Source: Kordia antarctica (GTDB lineage: Bacteria > Bacteroidota > Bacteroidia > Flavobacteriales > Flavobacteriaceae). From it: 64,000 bases of DNA. Shown here in pieces: positions 1-7,837 of this stretch. The position numbers and the translations under genes are program-made. The notes under the pieces are model-generated. The model was not told the DNA's origin and ran no database searches. It saw nothing but the letters and a program-made list of their open reading frames with translations. The stretch's first letter is position 1. Each line of letters begins with the position of its first letter. The DNA lies in NCBI RefSeq assembly GCF_009901525.1, contig NZ_CP019288.1, positions 4,431,501 to 4,495,500 of the forward strand. The letters are read 5' to 3'.

Positions 1-1
1 T

Positions 2-67
2 TTTCAATCACATGATGAAGGTTCATTTGCAAAAGTTCGGTATTACAATTTAGAAGTAACACATTAA
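2..67 (+). CDS. C-terminal end of an upstream gene (partial)
   Basis: An open frame enters from the left edge and ends with TAA at 65-67, leaving 21 codons that read ...GSFAKVRYYNLEVTH. This alternating pattern looks like the last strand of a beta-sandwich enzyme. Polysaccharide lyases of the alginate type often end in such a strand and would fit the uronate genes that follow, but 21 residues cannot prove a family. The lyase reading is inference from context only. Confidence 0.45.
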   Translation, partial: FQSHDEGSFAKVRYYNLEVTH

Positions 68-112
68 TATTTAATAAGTTAATTAATTTGAATAAATGCT
101 TTTTGTTGAGTT

Positions 113-137
113 TTACTGGTCTAATTTAGATCAGTAA
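113..137. promoter_or_regulatory. 25-bp imperfect palindrome, candidate operator
   Basis: TTACTGGTCTAA (113-124) faces TTAGATCAGTAA (126-137) across one base; the arms match at 11 of 12 positions. The spacer is too short for a stable RNA loop, which favours a protein-binding site over a terminator. It contains CTGGTC and GATCAG half-sites reminiscent of FadR/GntR operators and lies 99 bp before the FadR-type regulator gene. The ligand-binding protein is inferred. Confidence 0.45.
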
Positions 138-207
138 GGTTCAATAATTTTTTTTCGAGTTTTAAGAGTGCATTCATCTATAATACTATAAATTTGATAT
201 ACATAAT

Positions 208-219
208 TTGGTAAACCAA
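208..219. promoter_or_regulatory. GntR-type operator candidate before the FadR-like gene
   Basis: TTGGTAAACCAA is a palindrome with TTGGT arms around AA, 16 bp before the regulator start. GntR/FadR-family operators commonly have TGGT...ACCA arms. It overlaps a sequence close to the Bacteroidota -7 box (ATAATTTG), so a bound regulator could repress its own gene. Autoregulation is inference. Confidence 0.5.
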
Positions 220-235
220 TTAGAGAATTTAACGT

Positions 236-937
236 ATGAAATTAGATATCCTAACAAAGACAGAATCATTCGATGTTCAAAAAACGATTATTTCTAAAAT
301 AAGAGATTTAATCAATTTAAAAAACTTGGAACCTGGCGACAAACTTCCATCGGAACGTATGTTATCTGAAAAGTTTGAAGTCACGCGAAGTAATGTTAGA
401 GAAGCTATTCAAAAACTTGAATTTTATGGATTACTAAAATCAATTCCGCAAAGTGGAACATTTGTAGCAAACATTGGAGTAACCGCATTAAATGGTATGA
501 TTGAAGACATTCTTCGTTTAGAAGAACCAGACTTTAAATCGTTAGTAGAAACCAGAATTTTACTTGAACTCAAAACAGCTCGATTAGCAGCATTGCGAAG
601 AACAGATGAAGATCTTGTTAAAATGAAAGAAGCTTTAGATGCGTATTCTGAAAAAGTTAACAACGGCGAAGATGCCGTTCAAGAAGATTTACTATTTCAC
701 CTAGCCATCGCAAAAGCTTCTGGGAATAGCACGATGAACACATTCATGCTTATCATTACACCAGAAATCATTACAAACTTTGAAAAATATCATGTGTGTG
801 ATAAAAGTTTAGCGGAATTAGGAATTGTAGAACATCAAAGTATTTTTGATGCAATAAAAAAGCAAGATCCGCAATTAGCAAAACAAAAAATGAAAGAACA
901 TTTTAAAATATTATACCAATACTGTTATAATACTTAA
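236..937 (+). CDS. FadR-subfamily GntR transcriptional regulator
   Basis: A 233-residue DNA-binding regulator. Residues about 15-80 form the GntR winged helix (GDKLPSERMLSEKF, VTRSNVREAIQKLEFYGLL, then the wing QSGTFV). Residues about 95-230 are an all-helical FCD ligand domain typical of FadR-type members that sense organic acids or sugar acids. It stands directly upstream of an MFS uronate-type transporter and an SDR reductase, and a GntR-like palindrome precedes it. A role as sensor of a uronate or KDG-type intermediate is inferred from this setting. Length is normal for the family. Confidence 0.85.
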   Translation: MKLDILTKTESFDVQKTIISKIRDLINLKNLEPGDKLPSERMLSEKFEVTRSNVREAIQKLEFYGLLKSIPQSGTFVANIGVTALNGMIEDILRLEEPDFKSLVETRILLELKTARLAALRRTDEDLVKMKEALDAYSEKVNNGEDAVQEDLLFHLAIAKASGNSTMNTFMLIITPEIITNFEKYHVCDKSLAELGIVEHQSIFDAIKKQDPQLAKQKMKEHFKILYQYCYNT

Positions 938-1145
938 ATGAAAACAAAATATCCAATTTTGAAGATGCACGGCTTCAACATTGCAATACAAAATATACGA
1001 AGGGAAGTAATTTTATAGATAGAAACGTAACACACATTTCTTCAACATACAAATTACACACAAAATACACAGGAGCGAATTTGCTCAAAAATCATCGTAC
1101 AATGCTTGTTCTCACAAGGATTTGTATCACTGATGCATAAAAATT

Positions 1146-2447
1146 ATGAAATTAAAAGGATTAAGATGGTGGGTTATAGGGCTAATAGCTTTAGCAACTG
1201 TTATTAACTATATCGATAGGCAAGCTTTGGTAGTTTTATGGCCAAGTATTGCAGAAGATTTATATCCAGATAAATCTACAACGGAAAGAAAAGAAATTTA
1301 TGCGCTAATTTCGGTAGTCTTTATGTTTTCATATGCATTTGGACAATCTATTTTTGGAAAAATATTCGATAAGGTTGGAACAAGAATAGGTTTTGTTTTA
1401 TCCATTGGGTTTTGGTCAATATCTACCGCACTTCATGCCTTAGCTAATGGTGTATTAAGCTTTGCTTTCTTTAGATCAATACTAGGAATATCTGAGGCAG
1501 GAAACTGGCCAGGAGCAGCAAAAGGAAATGCAGAATGGTTTCCTTCAAACGAAAGAGCTTTTGCACAAGGATTGTTCAACTCTGGTGCCGCAATAGGAGG
1601 TATTATAGCGATACCAACCATTGCTTTTTTAACCGTTTATTTTAGTTGGCAAATGATATTTGTCATCGTAGGTCTCATTGGTTTACTCTGGTTAATTCCT
1701 TGGTTAATATTAGTAAAAGCACCGCCAAAAGAGCATCCTTGGTTAACAGCAGCTGAAAAAGCACATATTCTTGGTGGTCAAAAATTAAAAGAGAAAGAAG
1801 TAGCTATCGAAAAATTAGAAGAATACAATCCTTCTACAGGAGAATTACTTTCACGCAAACAAAGTTGGGGAGTTATTATTGCTTCTGCAGCAATAGATCC
1901 AATATGGTGGTTATTCGTATTTTGGATTCCAATATACTTATCAGAAGTATATGGTATGGACGTAAAAGCAATTGGTATTTACGGTTGGGTTCCTTATGTT
2001 GGCGCTATGTTAGGTGCTTGGTTTGGAGGTTTATATGCTCAAAACAGACTAAAAGCTGGATGGAATGTCAATAAAACTCGTAAAGTAGTGATAACGCTTG
2101 GGTGTATTATTATGCTTCCAGCTTTATTAGCCTTGTCAAGCCCAGGTTCACCTATTGCGGCAGTATTAATAATGGCTGTCGTTCTATTTGGTTTTCAAAC
2201 AGCCATTGGAAATGTACAAACATTACCAAGTGATTTATATGGAAAGAAAACAGTAGGTACGCTTTCTGGTTTTGCAGGTACAGCAGCAAAATTATCTGGT
2301 GCAGGTTTAGTAGCTTTAGTACCAATGTTAACAGTTGGCGGTAATTATGCACCTGCTTTTATAATTGGAGCAGTATTAGCATTTATAGTAATAGCGAGCG
2401 TTTGGATTTTGATTCCTAAAATTGAACCATTAAAATCAAAAAGTTAA
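1146..2447 (+). CDS. MFS transporter, hexuronate/anion:cation symporter type
   Basis: A 433-residue inner-membrane protein with about 12 hydrophobic segments. It opens with the anion:cation symporter signature (WWVIGLIALATVINYIDRQA) found in ExuT/GudP-like carriers. The loop between helices 2 and 3 reads GKIFDKVGTRIG, matching the MFS G-x-x-x-D-x-x-G-x-R motif. A longer soluble loop (about residues 195-235) splits the two halves. It lies between the FadR-type regulator and an SDR reductase that precede KDG kinase and aldolase, so import of an unsaturated uronate monomer (DEH) or hexuronate is the likely job. The exact substrate cannot be read from sequence. Confidence 0.85.
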   Translation: MKLKGLRWWVIGLIALATVINYIDRQALVVLWPSIAEDLYPDKSTTERKEIYALISVVFMFSYAFGQSIFGKIFDKVGTRIGFVLSIGFWSISTALHALANGVLSFAFFRSILGISEAGNWPGAAKGNAEWFPSNERAFAQGLFNSGAAIGGIIAIPTIAFLTVYFSWQMIFVIVGLIGLLWLIPWLILVKAPPKEHPWLTAAEKAHILGGQKLKEKEVAIEKLEEYNPSTGELLSRKQSWGVIIASAAIDPIWWLFVFWIPIYLSEVYGMDVKAIGIYGWVPYVGAMLGAWFGGLYAQNRLKAGWNVNKTRKVVITLGCIIMLPALLALSSPGSPIAAVLIMAVVLFGFQTAIGNVQTLPSDLYGKKTVGTLSGFAGTAAKLSGAGLVALVPMLTVGGNYAPAFIIGAVLAFIVIASVWILIPKIEPLKSKS

Positions 2448-2492
2448 CTAAAATATTTATTCAAAATAAAATAAAAATCAAAAAAAATTAAT

Positions 2493-3254
2493 ATGAGCAA
2501 TAAAGGAAAAATAGCTGTAGTTACAGGAGCTACAGGAGGAATTGGATTTGAAGTAGCAAAAAGATTAGGGAATGACGGATATACAGTAGTTTTAAACGGT
2601 ATTGACGACAAAGCAGGAGCAGAACGAGTTAAAGAACTTACTGACGCAGGAATCATTGCTGAATATCTAGGATTCGATGTTACAAAAGAAGATGCAGTAA
2701 CCACAAACATTAAGAAAATAGGTGACAAATACGGTAAAATAGATGTGCTAGTAAACAATGCTGGAGGTTTAGGTGGAAGATCTCGATTTGAAGAAATGAC
2801 AACTGAATTTTATAGATTTGTAATGGCACTCAACTTGGATTCTGTATTTTTTGCTTCAAGAGCAGCAATTCCATACCTTAAAAAAGGAGAACATCCTTCA
2901 ATCATAAACTATACATCAAATGCAGGATGGACTGCTGGTGGACCAGGAGCAGGAATTTACGGAACATCAAAAGCGGGTGTGCATGCAATAACGAGAGCCT
3001 TAGCAAAAGATTTAGCTGAATACGGTATTCGAGTAAATGCAGTATCTCCAGGAACAATTGATACGCCATTTCATGCACAAATTAAGGCAACGAAGCCAGA
3101 AGTTTTTGCTTCGTGGGCAAACAATATTATGTTAGGTAGATTAGGTCAGCCAGAAGATGTAGCCGGCGTTATCTCTTTCTTAGCAAGTAAAGATGCATCA
3201 TTTATCACGGCGGAAACTATCCAAATTGGTGGCGGACAAGCATTAGGAATATAA
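2493..3254 (+). CDS. SDR-family oxidoreductase, probable DEH/uronate reductase
   Basis: A 253-residue classical short-chain dehydrogenase. It has the nucleotide-binding TGATGGIG at residues 11-18, NNAGG at 88-92, catalytic Ser142, Tyr156 and Lys160 (Y-G-T-S-K), and a PG motif after the active site. It lies 45 bp after the transporter, and KDG kinase and KDPG aldolase follow nearby. In alginate-degrading marine bacteria an SDR reduces DEH to 2-keto-3-deoxygluconate, and this layout fits that step. The reaction is inferred from context; many SDRs share these motifs. A plus-strand terminator at 3414-3453 closes the unit. Confidence 0.75.
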   Translation: MSNKGKIAVVTGATGGIGFEVAKRLGNDGYTVVLNGIDDKAGAERVKELTDAGIIAEYLGFDVTKEDAVTTNIKKIGDKYGKIDVLVNNAGGLGGRSRFEEMTTEFYRFVMALNLDSVFFASRAAIPYLKKGEHPSIINYTSNAGWTAGGPGAGIYGTSKAGVHAITRALAKDLAEYGIRVNAVSPGTIDTPFHAQIKATKPEVFASWANNIMLGRLGQPEDVAGVISFLASKDASFITAETIQIGGGQALGI

Positions 3255-3265
3255 AAAATATTTCA

Positions 3266-3297
3266 TTTTTTGATAGTAATTTGTAACTATCAAAAAA
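3266..3297. terminator. Bidirectional hairpin terminator
   Basis: TGATAGT (3271-3277) pairs with ACTATCA (3286-3292) over an 8-nt loop. A T-run lies to the left and an A-run to the right, so it could stop transcripts from both converging genes (SDR on plus, LacI on minus). Confidence 0.6.
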
Positions 3298-3392
3298 GTC
3301 AAAATTTCGTCAAGCCGAACTTGATTCGGTTTCTCATCATTATTGAAAATCAGTATAATGAGATTCTGAATCAAGTTCAGAATGACGCCTTG
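3292..3392. repeat. Intergenic repeat, copy A (family shared with 17712-17863)
   Basis: This stretch contains CGTCAAGCCGAAC, TTGATTCGGTTTCTCATCAT, a TGAAAATCAGT segment and TGAATCAAGTTCAGAATGAC. The same blocks in the same order recur at 17721-17841, where an extra segment of about 25 bp is inserted. The copies contain internal inverted repeats, so both could fold. It lies between convergent genes and has no coding potential of its own. Confidence 0.75.
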
Positions 3393-3413
3393 TAAAGTTT
3401 TTTTGGTAGCAAG

Positions 3414-3453
3414 TAAGCGTTATTGTTTTTAAACAGTAACGCTTATTTTTTTT
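3414..3453 (+). terminator. Rho-independent terminator after the SDR gene
   Basis: TAAGCGTTATTG (3414-3425) pairs with CAGTAACGCTTA (3434-3445) with one mismatch and an 8-nt loop, followed by eight T residues. The T-run is on the plus side only. The right arm overlaps the stop codon of the minus-strand LacI gene. Confidence 0.8.
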
Positions 3454-4465
3454 GAGAAGAATCGCGTTCAATCAATTCTGCATCTAAAATAATTTTATTT
3501 AAGGTCTGTTTTACAGTATCCATCTTAACACGTTCCAAAAAAGTTTGAGCTGCCAATTGACCAATTTGGGCACTATGTTGATTAATACTTGTAAGCGTTG
3601 GAGTTACCAAAGATGTAAAAGGTTCGTTACCAAAACCAACCAAGCAAATATCATTTGGAACACTAATATTGTTTTCTTTCAACAATTGCAACGCTCCTAA
3701 AGCGGCATAATCACTAGCGATATAAACAGCATCTGGCGGATTTTTCAATGCTAATAATTCTTGCATTTTCAAGCGTCCATCTTCCAACGTTAAACTACTT
3801 TCAATTAGTAAATCATCTTCATGAGGTAAGTCATATTTATGAATTGCATCAATATAACCTCTAATTCTATTATTAAAAATTCGAGTATGTCTAAAACCGC
3901 CAATATGTGCGATACGTTTGCATCCTTTTGAGATTAAATGCTCTACAATCATAAAACTACTATCATAATCGTTTATTCCAATATAATCAACATTCAAGTC
4001 GTTTTCACCTCTATCAAATAATATCAATGGAATGCCTTTAGATTTTATTTTTTCATAATAGGAAAGATCAACAGTTTCATTCGCCATAGAAGCAATAATT
4101 CCATCAACTTGCGTAAAAAGTAACGTATCAATACTGCTACATTCTTTTTTAAAAGACTCGTTAGATTGTGTAATAATAATATTATAACCTTCTTTCGTAA
4201 GTACTTCTTCTATATTTTGAATGACCGAGGAAAAAAAATTGCTACTAGTTCTAGGCACAATTACACCCACTAAATTACTTTTTCCACTTCGCAATGCACT
4301 TGCCAAGTGATTTGGTTGATAATTCAATTCCTTAGCAACACGCTTAACAGCAGCCTTCGTTTTTGCACTTATTCTAGAATCATCATGAAGCGCTTTTGAA
4401 ACAGCCGCCGGAGAAATATTCAAAACATTTGCAATGTCTTTTATAGTAGTTCTTTTTTTATTCAC
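3443..4465 (-). CDS. LacI-family transcriptional repressor
   Basis: A full-length 340-residue LacI/GalR regulator. The N-terminus carries the helix-turn-helix TTIKDIANVLNISPAAVSKA and the hinge helix (NHLASALRSGKSNLVGVI), followed by a two-lobed periplasmic-binding-type sugar domain to the C-terminus. It is divergent from the KDG kinase gene, and two LacI-type palindromes lie in the 146-bp gap. It most likely represses the kinase/aldolase operon and itself until a pathway sugar acid binds. The effector (perhaps KDG or DEH) is inferred. Confidence 0.9.
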   Translation of the reverse strand: MNKKRTTIKDIANVLNISPAAVSKALHDDSRISAKTKAAVKRVAKELNYQPNHLASALRSGKSNLVGVIVPRTSSNFFSSVIQNIEEVLTKEGYNIIITQSNESFKKECSSIDTLLFTQVDGIIASMANETVDLSYYEKIKSKGIPLILFDRGENDLNVDYIGINDYDSSFMIVEHLISKGCKRIAHIGGFRHTRIFNNRIRGYIDAIHKYDLPHEDDLLIESSLTLEDGRLKMQELLALKNPPDAVYIASDYAALGALQLLKENNISVPNDICLVGFGNEPFTSLVTPTLTSINQHSAQIGQLAAQTFLERVKMDTVKQTLNKIILDAELIERDSSQKK

Positions 4466-4480
4466 TTAGTTTTTATATAT

Positions 4481-4500
4481 TTGCTTAATCGTTTAAGCAA
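4481..4500. promoter_or_regulatory. LacI operator O1
   Basis: TTGCTTAATCGTTTAAGCAA is an almost perfect palindrome with a central CG, the hallmark of LacI/GalR operators. It is 15 bp from the start codon of the divergent LacI gene, placed for autorepression. Confidence 0.75.
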
Positions 4501-4560
4501 AAATAGCATTTTACGCCACAAAATCAAAACATAGTTGTTTTGATTTATTTTTAACAATCT

Positions 4561-4576
4561 GCTTAAACGTTTAACC
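4561..4576. promoter_or_regulatory. LacI operator O2
   Basis: GCTTAAACGTTTAACC shares the GCTTAA..CGTTTAA core and central CG of the first operator. It lies 35 bp before the kinase start. The centre-to-centre distance to O1 is about 78 bp, compatible with looping by a tetramer or independent control of the two promoters. Confidence 0.7.
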
Positions 4577-4611
4577 AAAAAGATATTTAACCAATTTAAG
4601 ACCTATAAAAG

Positions 4612-5652
4612 ATGAGTAAAGTAGTCACTTTCGGAGAAATTATGCTTCGTTTAGCACCTCCAGGATTTTTAAGATTTTCGCAAACAAATAACTTCGATGT
4701 AGTATATGGTGGAGGAGAATCTAATGTAGCTGTTTCTTTAGCTAATTATGGAGTTTCAGTTGATTTTGTAACAAGATTGCCCAACAACGATATCGGACAA
4801 TGCGCGATGATGGAAATGCGGAAACGTGGTGTTGGCGTTGATAAAATTGTTTATGGTGGAGATCGTTTAGGAATCTATTTCTTAGAAACTGGTGCCGTAA
4901 GTAGAGGAAGTAAAGTTGTCTATGACAGAGCGCATTCAGCTATAGCTGAAGTTGAATCTGGAATGATTGATTGGGATTCAGTTTTTGAAGGCGTAGAATG
5001 GTTTCATTGGACAGGAATTACACCTGCAATATCGCAAGGAGCAGCAGACGTATGTTTAGAAGCAGTAAAAGCAGCAAGTGCAAAAGGAATTACAATTTCG
5101 ACAGATTTAAATTACAGAGCAAAACTTTGGAATTACGGCGGAGATCGTGAAGCAATTATGACGGAATTAACGTCGTATTGTGACATTATCTTAGGAAATG
5201 AAGAAGATGCAGAAAAGCATTTCGGAATTCATCCAGAAGGTTTAGATGTTCATAAACACGGACATGATGTAAAAGCAGAAGCTTTCTTATCAGTTTGTAA
5301 ACAAATGATGGAAAAATTCCCAAGAGCTAAAAAAGTAATTACAACGTTAAGAGGTTCTATTTCTGCTTCACACAATACGTGGGCAGGCGTTTTATATGAT
5401 GGTTCAAAAATGTATGAAACACGCCAATACCAAATTACAGATATTGTAGATAGAGTTGGTGGTGGAGATTCATTTATGGGCGGATTAATCTACGGATTGC
5501 TAAAATACCCAGAAGATGACCAAAATGCACTAGATTTTGCAGTTGCAGCATCTTGCCTGAAACATACAATAAAAGGAGACGCGAATTTAGCAACCATAGC
5601 TGAAGTAGAGAAATTAATGGGCGGAGACGCTTCTGGAAGAGTCGCGAGATAA
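4612..5652 (+). CDS. kdgK: 2-keto-3-deoxygluconate kinase (PfkB/ribokinase family)
   Basis: A 346-residue PfkB sugar kinase that would phosphorylate KDG to KDPG. The N-terminus has GGGESNVAVSLANYG (sugar binding), the middle has DLNYRAKLW typical of KDG kinases, and the C-terminal ATP/catalytic motif is DRVGGGDSF with Asp286 as the base. The second Gly of the usual GAGD is a variant GGGD, common in this branch. It is the first gene of an operon with the KDPG aldolase 62 bp downstream, driven from a region with LacI operators. Confidence 0.9.
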   Translation: MSKVVTFGEIMLRLAPPGFLRFSQTNNFDVVYGGGESNVAVSLANYGVSVDFVTRLPNNDIGQCAMMEMRKRGVGVDKIVYGGDRLGIYFLETGAVSRGSKVVYDRAHSAIAEVESGMIDWDSVFEGVEWFHWTGITPAISQGAADVCLEAVKAASAKGITISTDLNYRAKLWNYGGDREAIMTELTSYCDIILGNEEDAEKHFGIHPEGLDVHKHGHDVKAEAFLSVCKQMMEKFPRAKKVITTLRGSISASHNTWAGVLYDGSKMYETRQYQITDIVDRVGGGDSFMGGLIYGLLKYPEDDQNALDFAVAASCLKHTIKGDANLATIAEVEKLMGGDASGRVAR

Positions 5653-5657
5653 AACAT

Positions 5658-5692
5658 CGATTTATTTATTTAACGAATAAACAAATAAACGA
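5658..5692. repeat. Imperfect hairpin between kdgK and the aldolase
   Basis: A T-rich arm (TTTATTTATTT) pairs imperfectly with AATAAACAAATAAACGAT just after the kdgK stop. The 19-mer CGAATAAACAAATAAACGA (5674-5692) occurs again at 32964-32982 in front of another operon. It may slow read-through or be a processing site. Function is unknown. Confidence 0.4.
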
Positions 5693-5714
5693 TTCAACAA
5701 ACACACATTTATAA

Positions 5715-6383
5715 ATGGCACAATATTCAAGAATAGAAGTAGCACACGTAATGAAGGAAACAGGATTGGTTCCTCTATTTTTTCACAATGATTTAGAAGT
5801 AAGTAAAAAAGTGCTAAAAGCATGTTATAATGGTGGCGCGCGTTTACTAGAATTTACAGCGCGTGGCGATTTTGCACATGAAGTTTTTGGAGAATTAACT
5901 AAATATGCCGTTGCCGAATTACCGGGAATGATTATGGGCGTTGGTTCTGTAACTGATGCAGCGTCTGCTTCAAGATTCATGGCTTTAGGAGCTAATTTTA
6001 TTGTAACACCAGTATTACGAGAAGACATTGCAATTGTTTGTAACCGACGAAAAGTATTATGGTCACCAGGTTGCGGATCGTTAACAGAAATTGCAAGAGC
6101 GGAAGAATTAGGTTGCGAAATTGTTAAATTATTCCCTGGTGGAATTTATGGACCCAATTTTATCAAAGCCATCAAAGGGCCACAACCTTGGACAAGCATT
6201 ATGCCAACAGGCGGCGTTTCTCCAACGAAAGAAAATTTAGAAGCTTGGTTTAATGCTGGCGCAACATGTGTCGGAATGGGTTCAAAATTAATTCAGAAAA
6301 AGGAAAACGGCGACTTTGATTTAGAGAAAATTGAATCTTTAACTAGAGAAGCACTTCAGATTATAAAATCACTACGAATATGA
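5715..6383 (+). CDS. eda: KDPG aldolase (2-dehydro-3-deoxyphosphogluconate aldolase)
   Basis: A 222-residue class I aldolase that splits KDPG into pyruvate and glyceraldehyde 3-phosphate. The Schiff-base lysine is in EIVKLFPG (Lys138), the catalytic glutamate in LLEFTARG (Glu46), and the phosphate-binding loop is PTGGVSP. Its stop overlaps the start of the truncated LacI-like gene (ATGA), so the two are translationally coupled. Together with the kinase it finishes the DEH/KDG branch of uronate use. Length and motifs are normal. Confidence 0.92.
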   Translation: MAQYSRIEVAHVMKETGLVPLFFHNDLEVSKKVLKACYNGGARLLEFTARGDFAHEVFGELTKYAVAELPGMIMGVGSVTDAASASRFMALGANFIVTPVLREDIAIVCNRRKVLWSPGCGSLTEIARAEELGCEIVKLFPGGIYGPNFIKAIKGPQPWTSIMPTGGVSPTKENLEAWFNAGATCVGMGSKLIQKKENGDFDLEKIESLTREALQIIKSLRI

Positions 6384-6910
6384 ATCTTACGCAATCTGCC
6401 ATTACGTTAAAGGAATTATCGCAACTATCGGGTTTTTCAATTTCTACGGTTTCAAAAGCGTTGAATAACAAATTTGATATCAGTTTAAATACGCGAAAGG
6501 CAATTCAGAAAATTGCATTGAAACATGAATATGTTCCTAACAACTATGCGGTTGCATTGCGTAAAAAACAAACAAAAGCCATCGCGATTATTATTCCGCA
6601 AGTAAATACTACATTTTACAGTTGTTTTTTGCATAATATAGAAAAAGTCGCATCAAAATTTGGCTATCGCATTGTGTTGTTTCAATCCTTTGAAAAGCGC
6701 GAACGCGAGCAGGAATGTTTAAAAATGATCAATGATGGAAGTGTAGATGGCGCAATTGTTTTATCGTCTAATTGCTTAAAAAACGAAACTTCTGGCAGAA
6801 CAAATCAGTTACCAATTCAGTGCATTCAAATTTCAGACGAACTTCAAAATGAAGCACTTAAAAAAGAATGTGTTTTAAGTTTTAGTAAATTACTAAATCG
6901 TATTAAATAA
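6380..6910 (+). CDS. Truncated LacI-like regulator lacking most of the sugar domain
   Basis: A 176-residue protein with a good LacI helix-turn-helix (ITLKELSQLSGFSISTVSKA) and hinge region (NNYAVALRKKQTKAIAIIIPQ). It has only about the first half of the effector lobe and ends in LSFSKLLNRIK, against about 340 residues in the family. The 60 bp after the stop hold no in-frame remnant I could recognise. The start overlaps the aldolase stop by 4 nt. It could still bind DNA as a constitutive or heterodimer-forming repressor, or be a decaying gene. The intact frame and coupling argue for a functional short protein. Confidence 0.75.
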   Translation: MNLTQSAITLKELSQLSGFSISTVSKALNNKFDISLNTRKAIQKIALKHEYVPNNYAVALRKKQTKAIAIIIPQVNTTFYSCFLHNIEKVASKFGYRIVLFQSFEKREREQECLKMINDGSVDGAIVLSSNCLKNETSGRTNQLPIQCIQISDELQNEALKKECVLSFSKLLNRIK

Positions 6911-6973
6911 TTATAGAGAAAGTAGCTAATGTAGTAAACCAGTTGAGATACTAATTAGTAGCTATAAGTAATT

Positions 6974-7016
6974 AAAAACCAATAACTAAGATATTTTCTA
7001 GTTGTTGGTTTTTTTT
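6974..7016 (+). terminator. Rho-independent terminator closing the uronate operon
   Basis: AAAAACCAATAACTA (6974-6988) pairs with TAGTTGTTGGTTTTT (6999-7013) with one mismatch over a 10-nt loop, followed by more T. It lies 64 bp after the truncated LacI-like gene. Confidence 0.8.
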
Positions 7017-7141
7017 GTTCACTGATACTATTGATGAAAGAAAAAATCTTTTATCATATAAAAAAAATAGTAAACTTCATGAATACTTTAAGACAAACGG
7101 GAAGTAATTACCACAAAAAATTTCTGAATAATAGCTAAAAA

Positions 7142-7173
7142 TTGGTCAGAAAGTATAAAAATGACTAATTTTG
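7142..7173 (+). promoter_or_regulatory. Bacteroidota-type promoter for the cysteine dioxygenase operon
   Basis: TTG at 7142-7144 and TAATTTTG at 7166-7173 are 21 bp apart, matching the TTG-N17-23-TAnnTTTG consensus of Bacteroidota primary sigma factors. A start near 7180 would give a leader of about 95 nt that includes the hairpin at 7190-7246. Confidence 0.55.
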
Positions 7174-7189
7174 TACTAAGTAGGATTAC

Positions 7190-7246
7190 TTCACAAATGT
7201 CCTAAAATAATTTGTTAGATTTAGGGAATGACCTTGGATTTGTGAA
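7190..7246 (+). promoter_or_regulatory. Two-tier stem in the leader of the cysteine dioxygenase gene
   Basis: TTCACAAAT (7190-7198) is exactly complementary to ATTTGTGAA (7238-7246), and inside it CCTAAA (7201-7206) pairs with TTTAGG (7220-7225). The structure ends 15 nt before the ribosome site AAAAGG at 7261-7266. It could control translation of the dioxygenase. I do not recognise a named riboswitch. Confidence 0.45.
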
Positions 7247-7275
7247 CAATATCAACAGAAAAAAGGATTAATATT

Positions 7276-7815
7276 TTGAATTCTAAAGAACAAAACTCTG
7301 CAAATCTTCAATCATTAAATGATTTAATCACTGCTCTTTGCGAAGAGGAGAGGACAAATTATGATAATATTATACGTTCTGCGAATTTGCCAAATGGCGA
7401 TTTTACTGACTATAGCTCATGGTCTGATGAATGTTACGCCCGAAATTGTATTATTGAAAACGAAGAGTTTGAACTGATTCTATTATGTTGGGAAGCAGGA
7501 CAAAAAACAGCGATTCACGATCATGGTGGAGAAGAATGTTGGGTGAAAATTATTCAAGGTGAATTTAAAGAAACAAGATACGAAAAAGACGAAACTGGTG
7601 CGCTAATCAGTACTTCTTCACTAATTTCAAAAGCAAATAATGTTACCTATATGATAGATTTTATGGGCTATCATTGCTTAGAAAATATCTCCAAAAAAAG
7701 AAGCATGTCTCTTCATCTATATGCAAAACCAATACGTAATTGCAATGTATTTGATGAAAAATCAAGCCAATTCATAAGTAAGAATTTGTCTTATGATACG
7801 TTTCCTTGTGATTAG
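7276..7815 (+). CDS. cdo: Cysteine dioxygenase, Cys-Tyr cofactor type
   Basis: A 179-residue cupin that oxidises cysteine to cysteine sulfinate with Fe(II) and O2. The iron ligands are His81 and His83 (AIHDH) and His133 (GYHCLEN). Cys88 and Tyr149 occupy the positions of the mammalian thioether cofactor pair, and the SLHLY string (Ser145-His147-Tyr149) matches the mammalian catalytic triad. The start is TTG: no ATG occurs before residue 126, and AAAAGG sits 9 nt upstream. The next gene is a PLP decarboxylase, which points to hypotaurine formation. Confidence 0.88.
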   Translation: MNSKEQNSANLQSLNDLITALCEEERTNYDNIIRSANLPNGDFTDYSSWSDECYARNCIIENEEFELILLCWEAGQKTAIHDHGGEECWVKIIQGEFKETRYEKDETGALISTSSLISKANNVTYMIDFMGYHCLENISKKRSMSLHLYAKPIRNCNVFDEKSSQFISKNLSYDTFPCD

Positions 7816-7837
7816 CAAAAAACTTAAAAAAAAATGA

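Noticed and set aside
16-240. Terminator reading of the 25-bp palindrome at 113-137
   Set aside because: A one-base spacer cannot form a stable loop, and no T-run follows directly.
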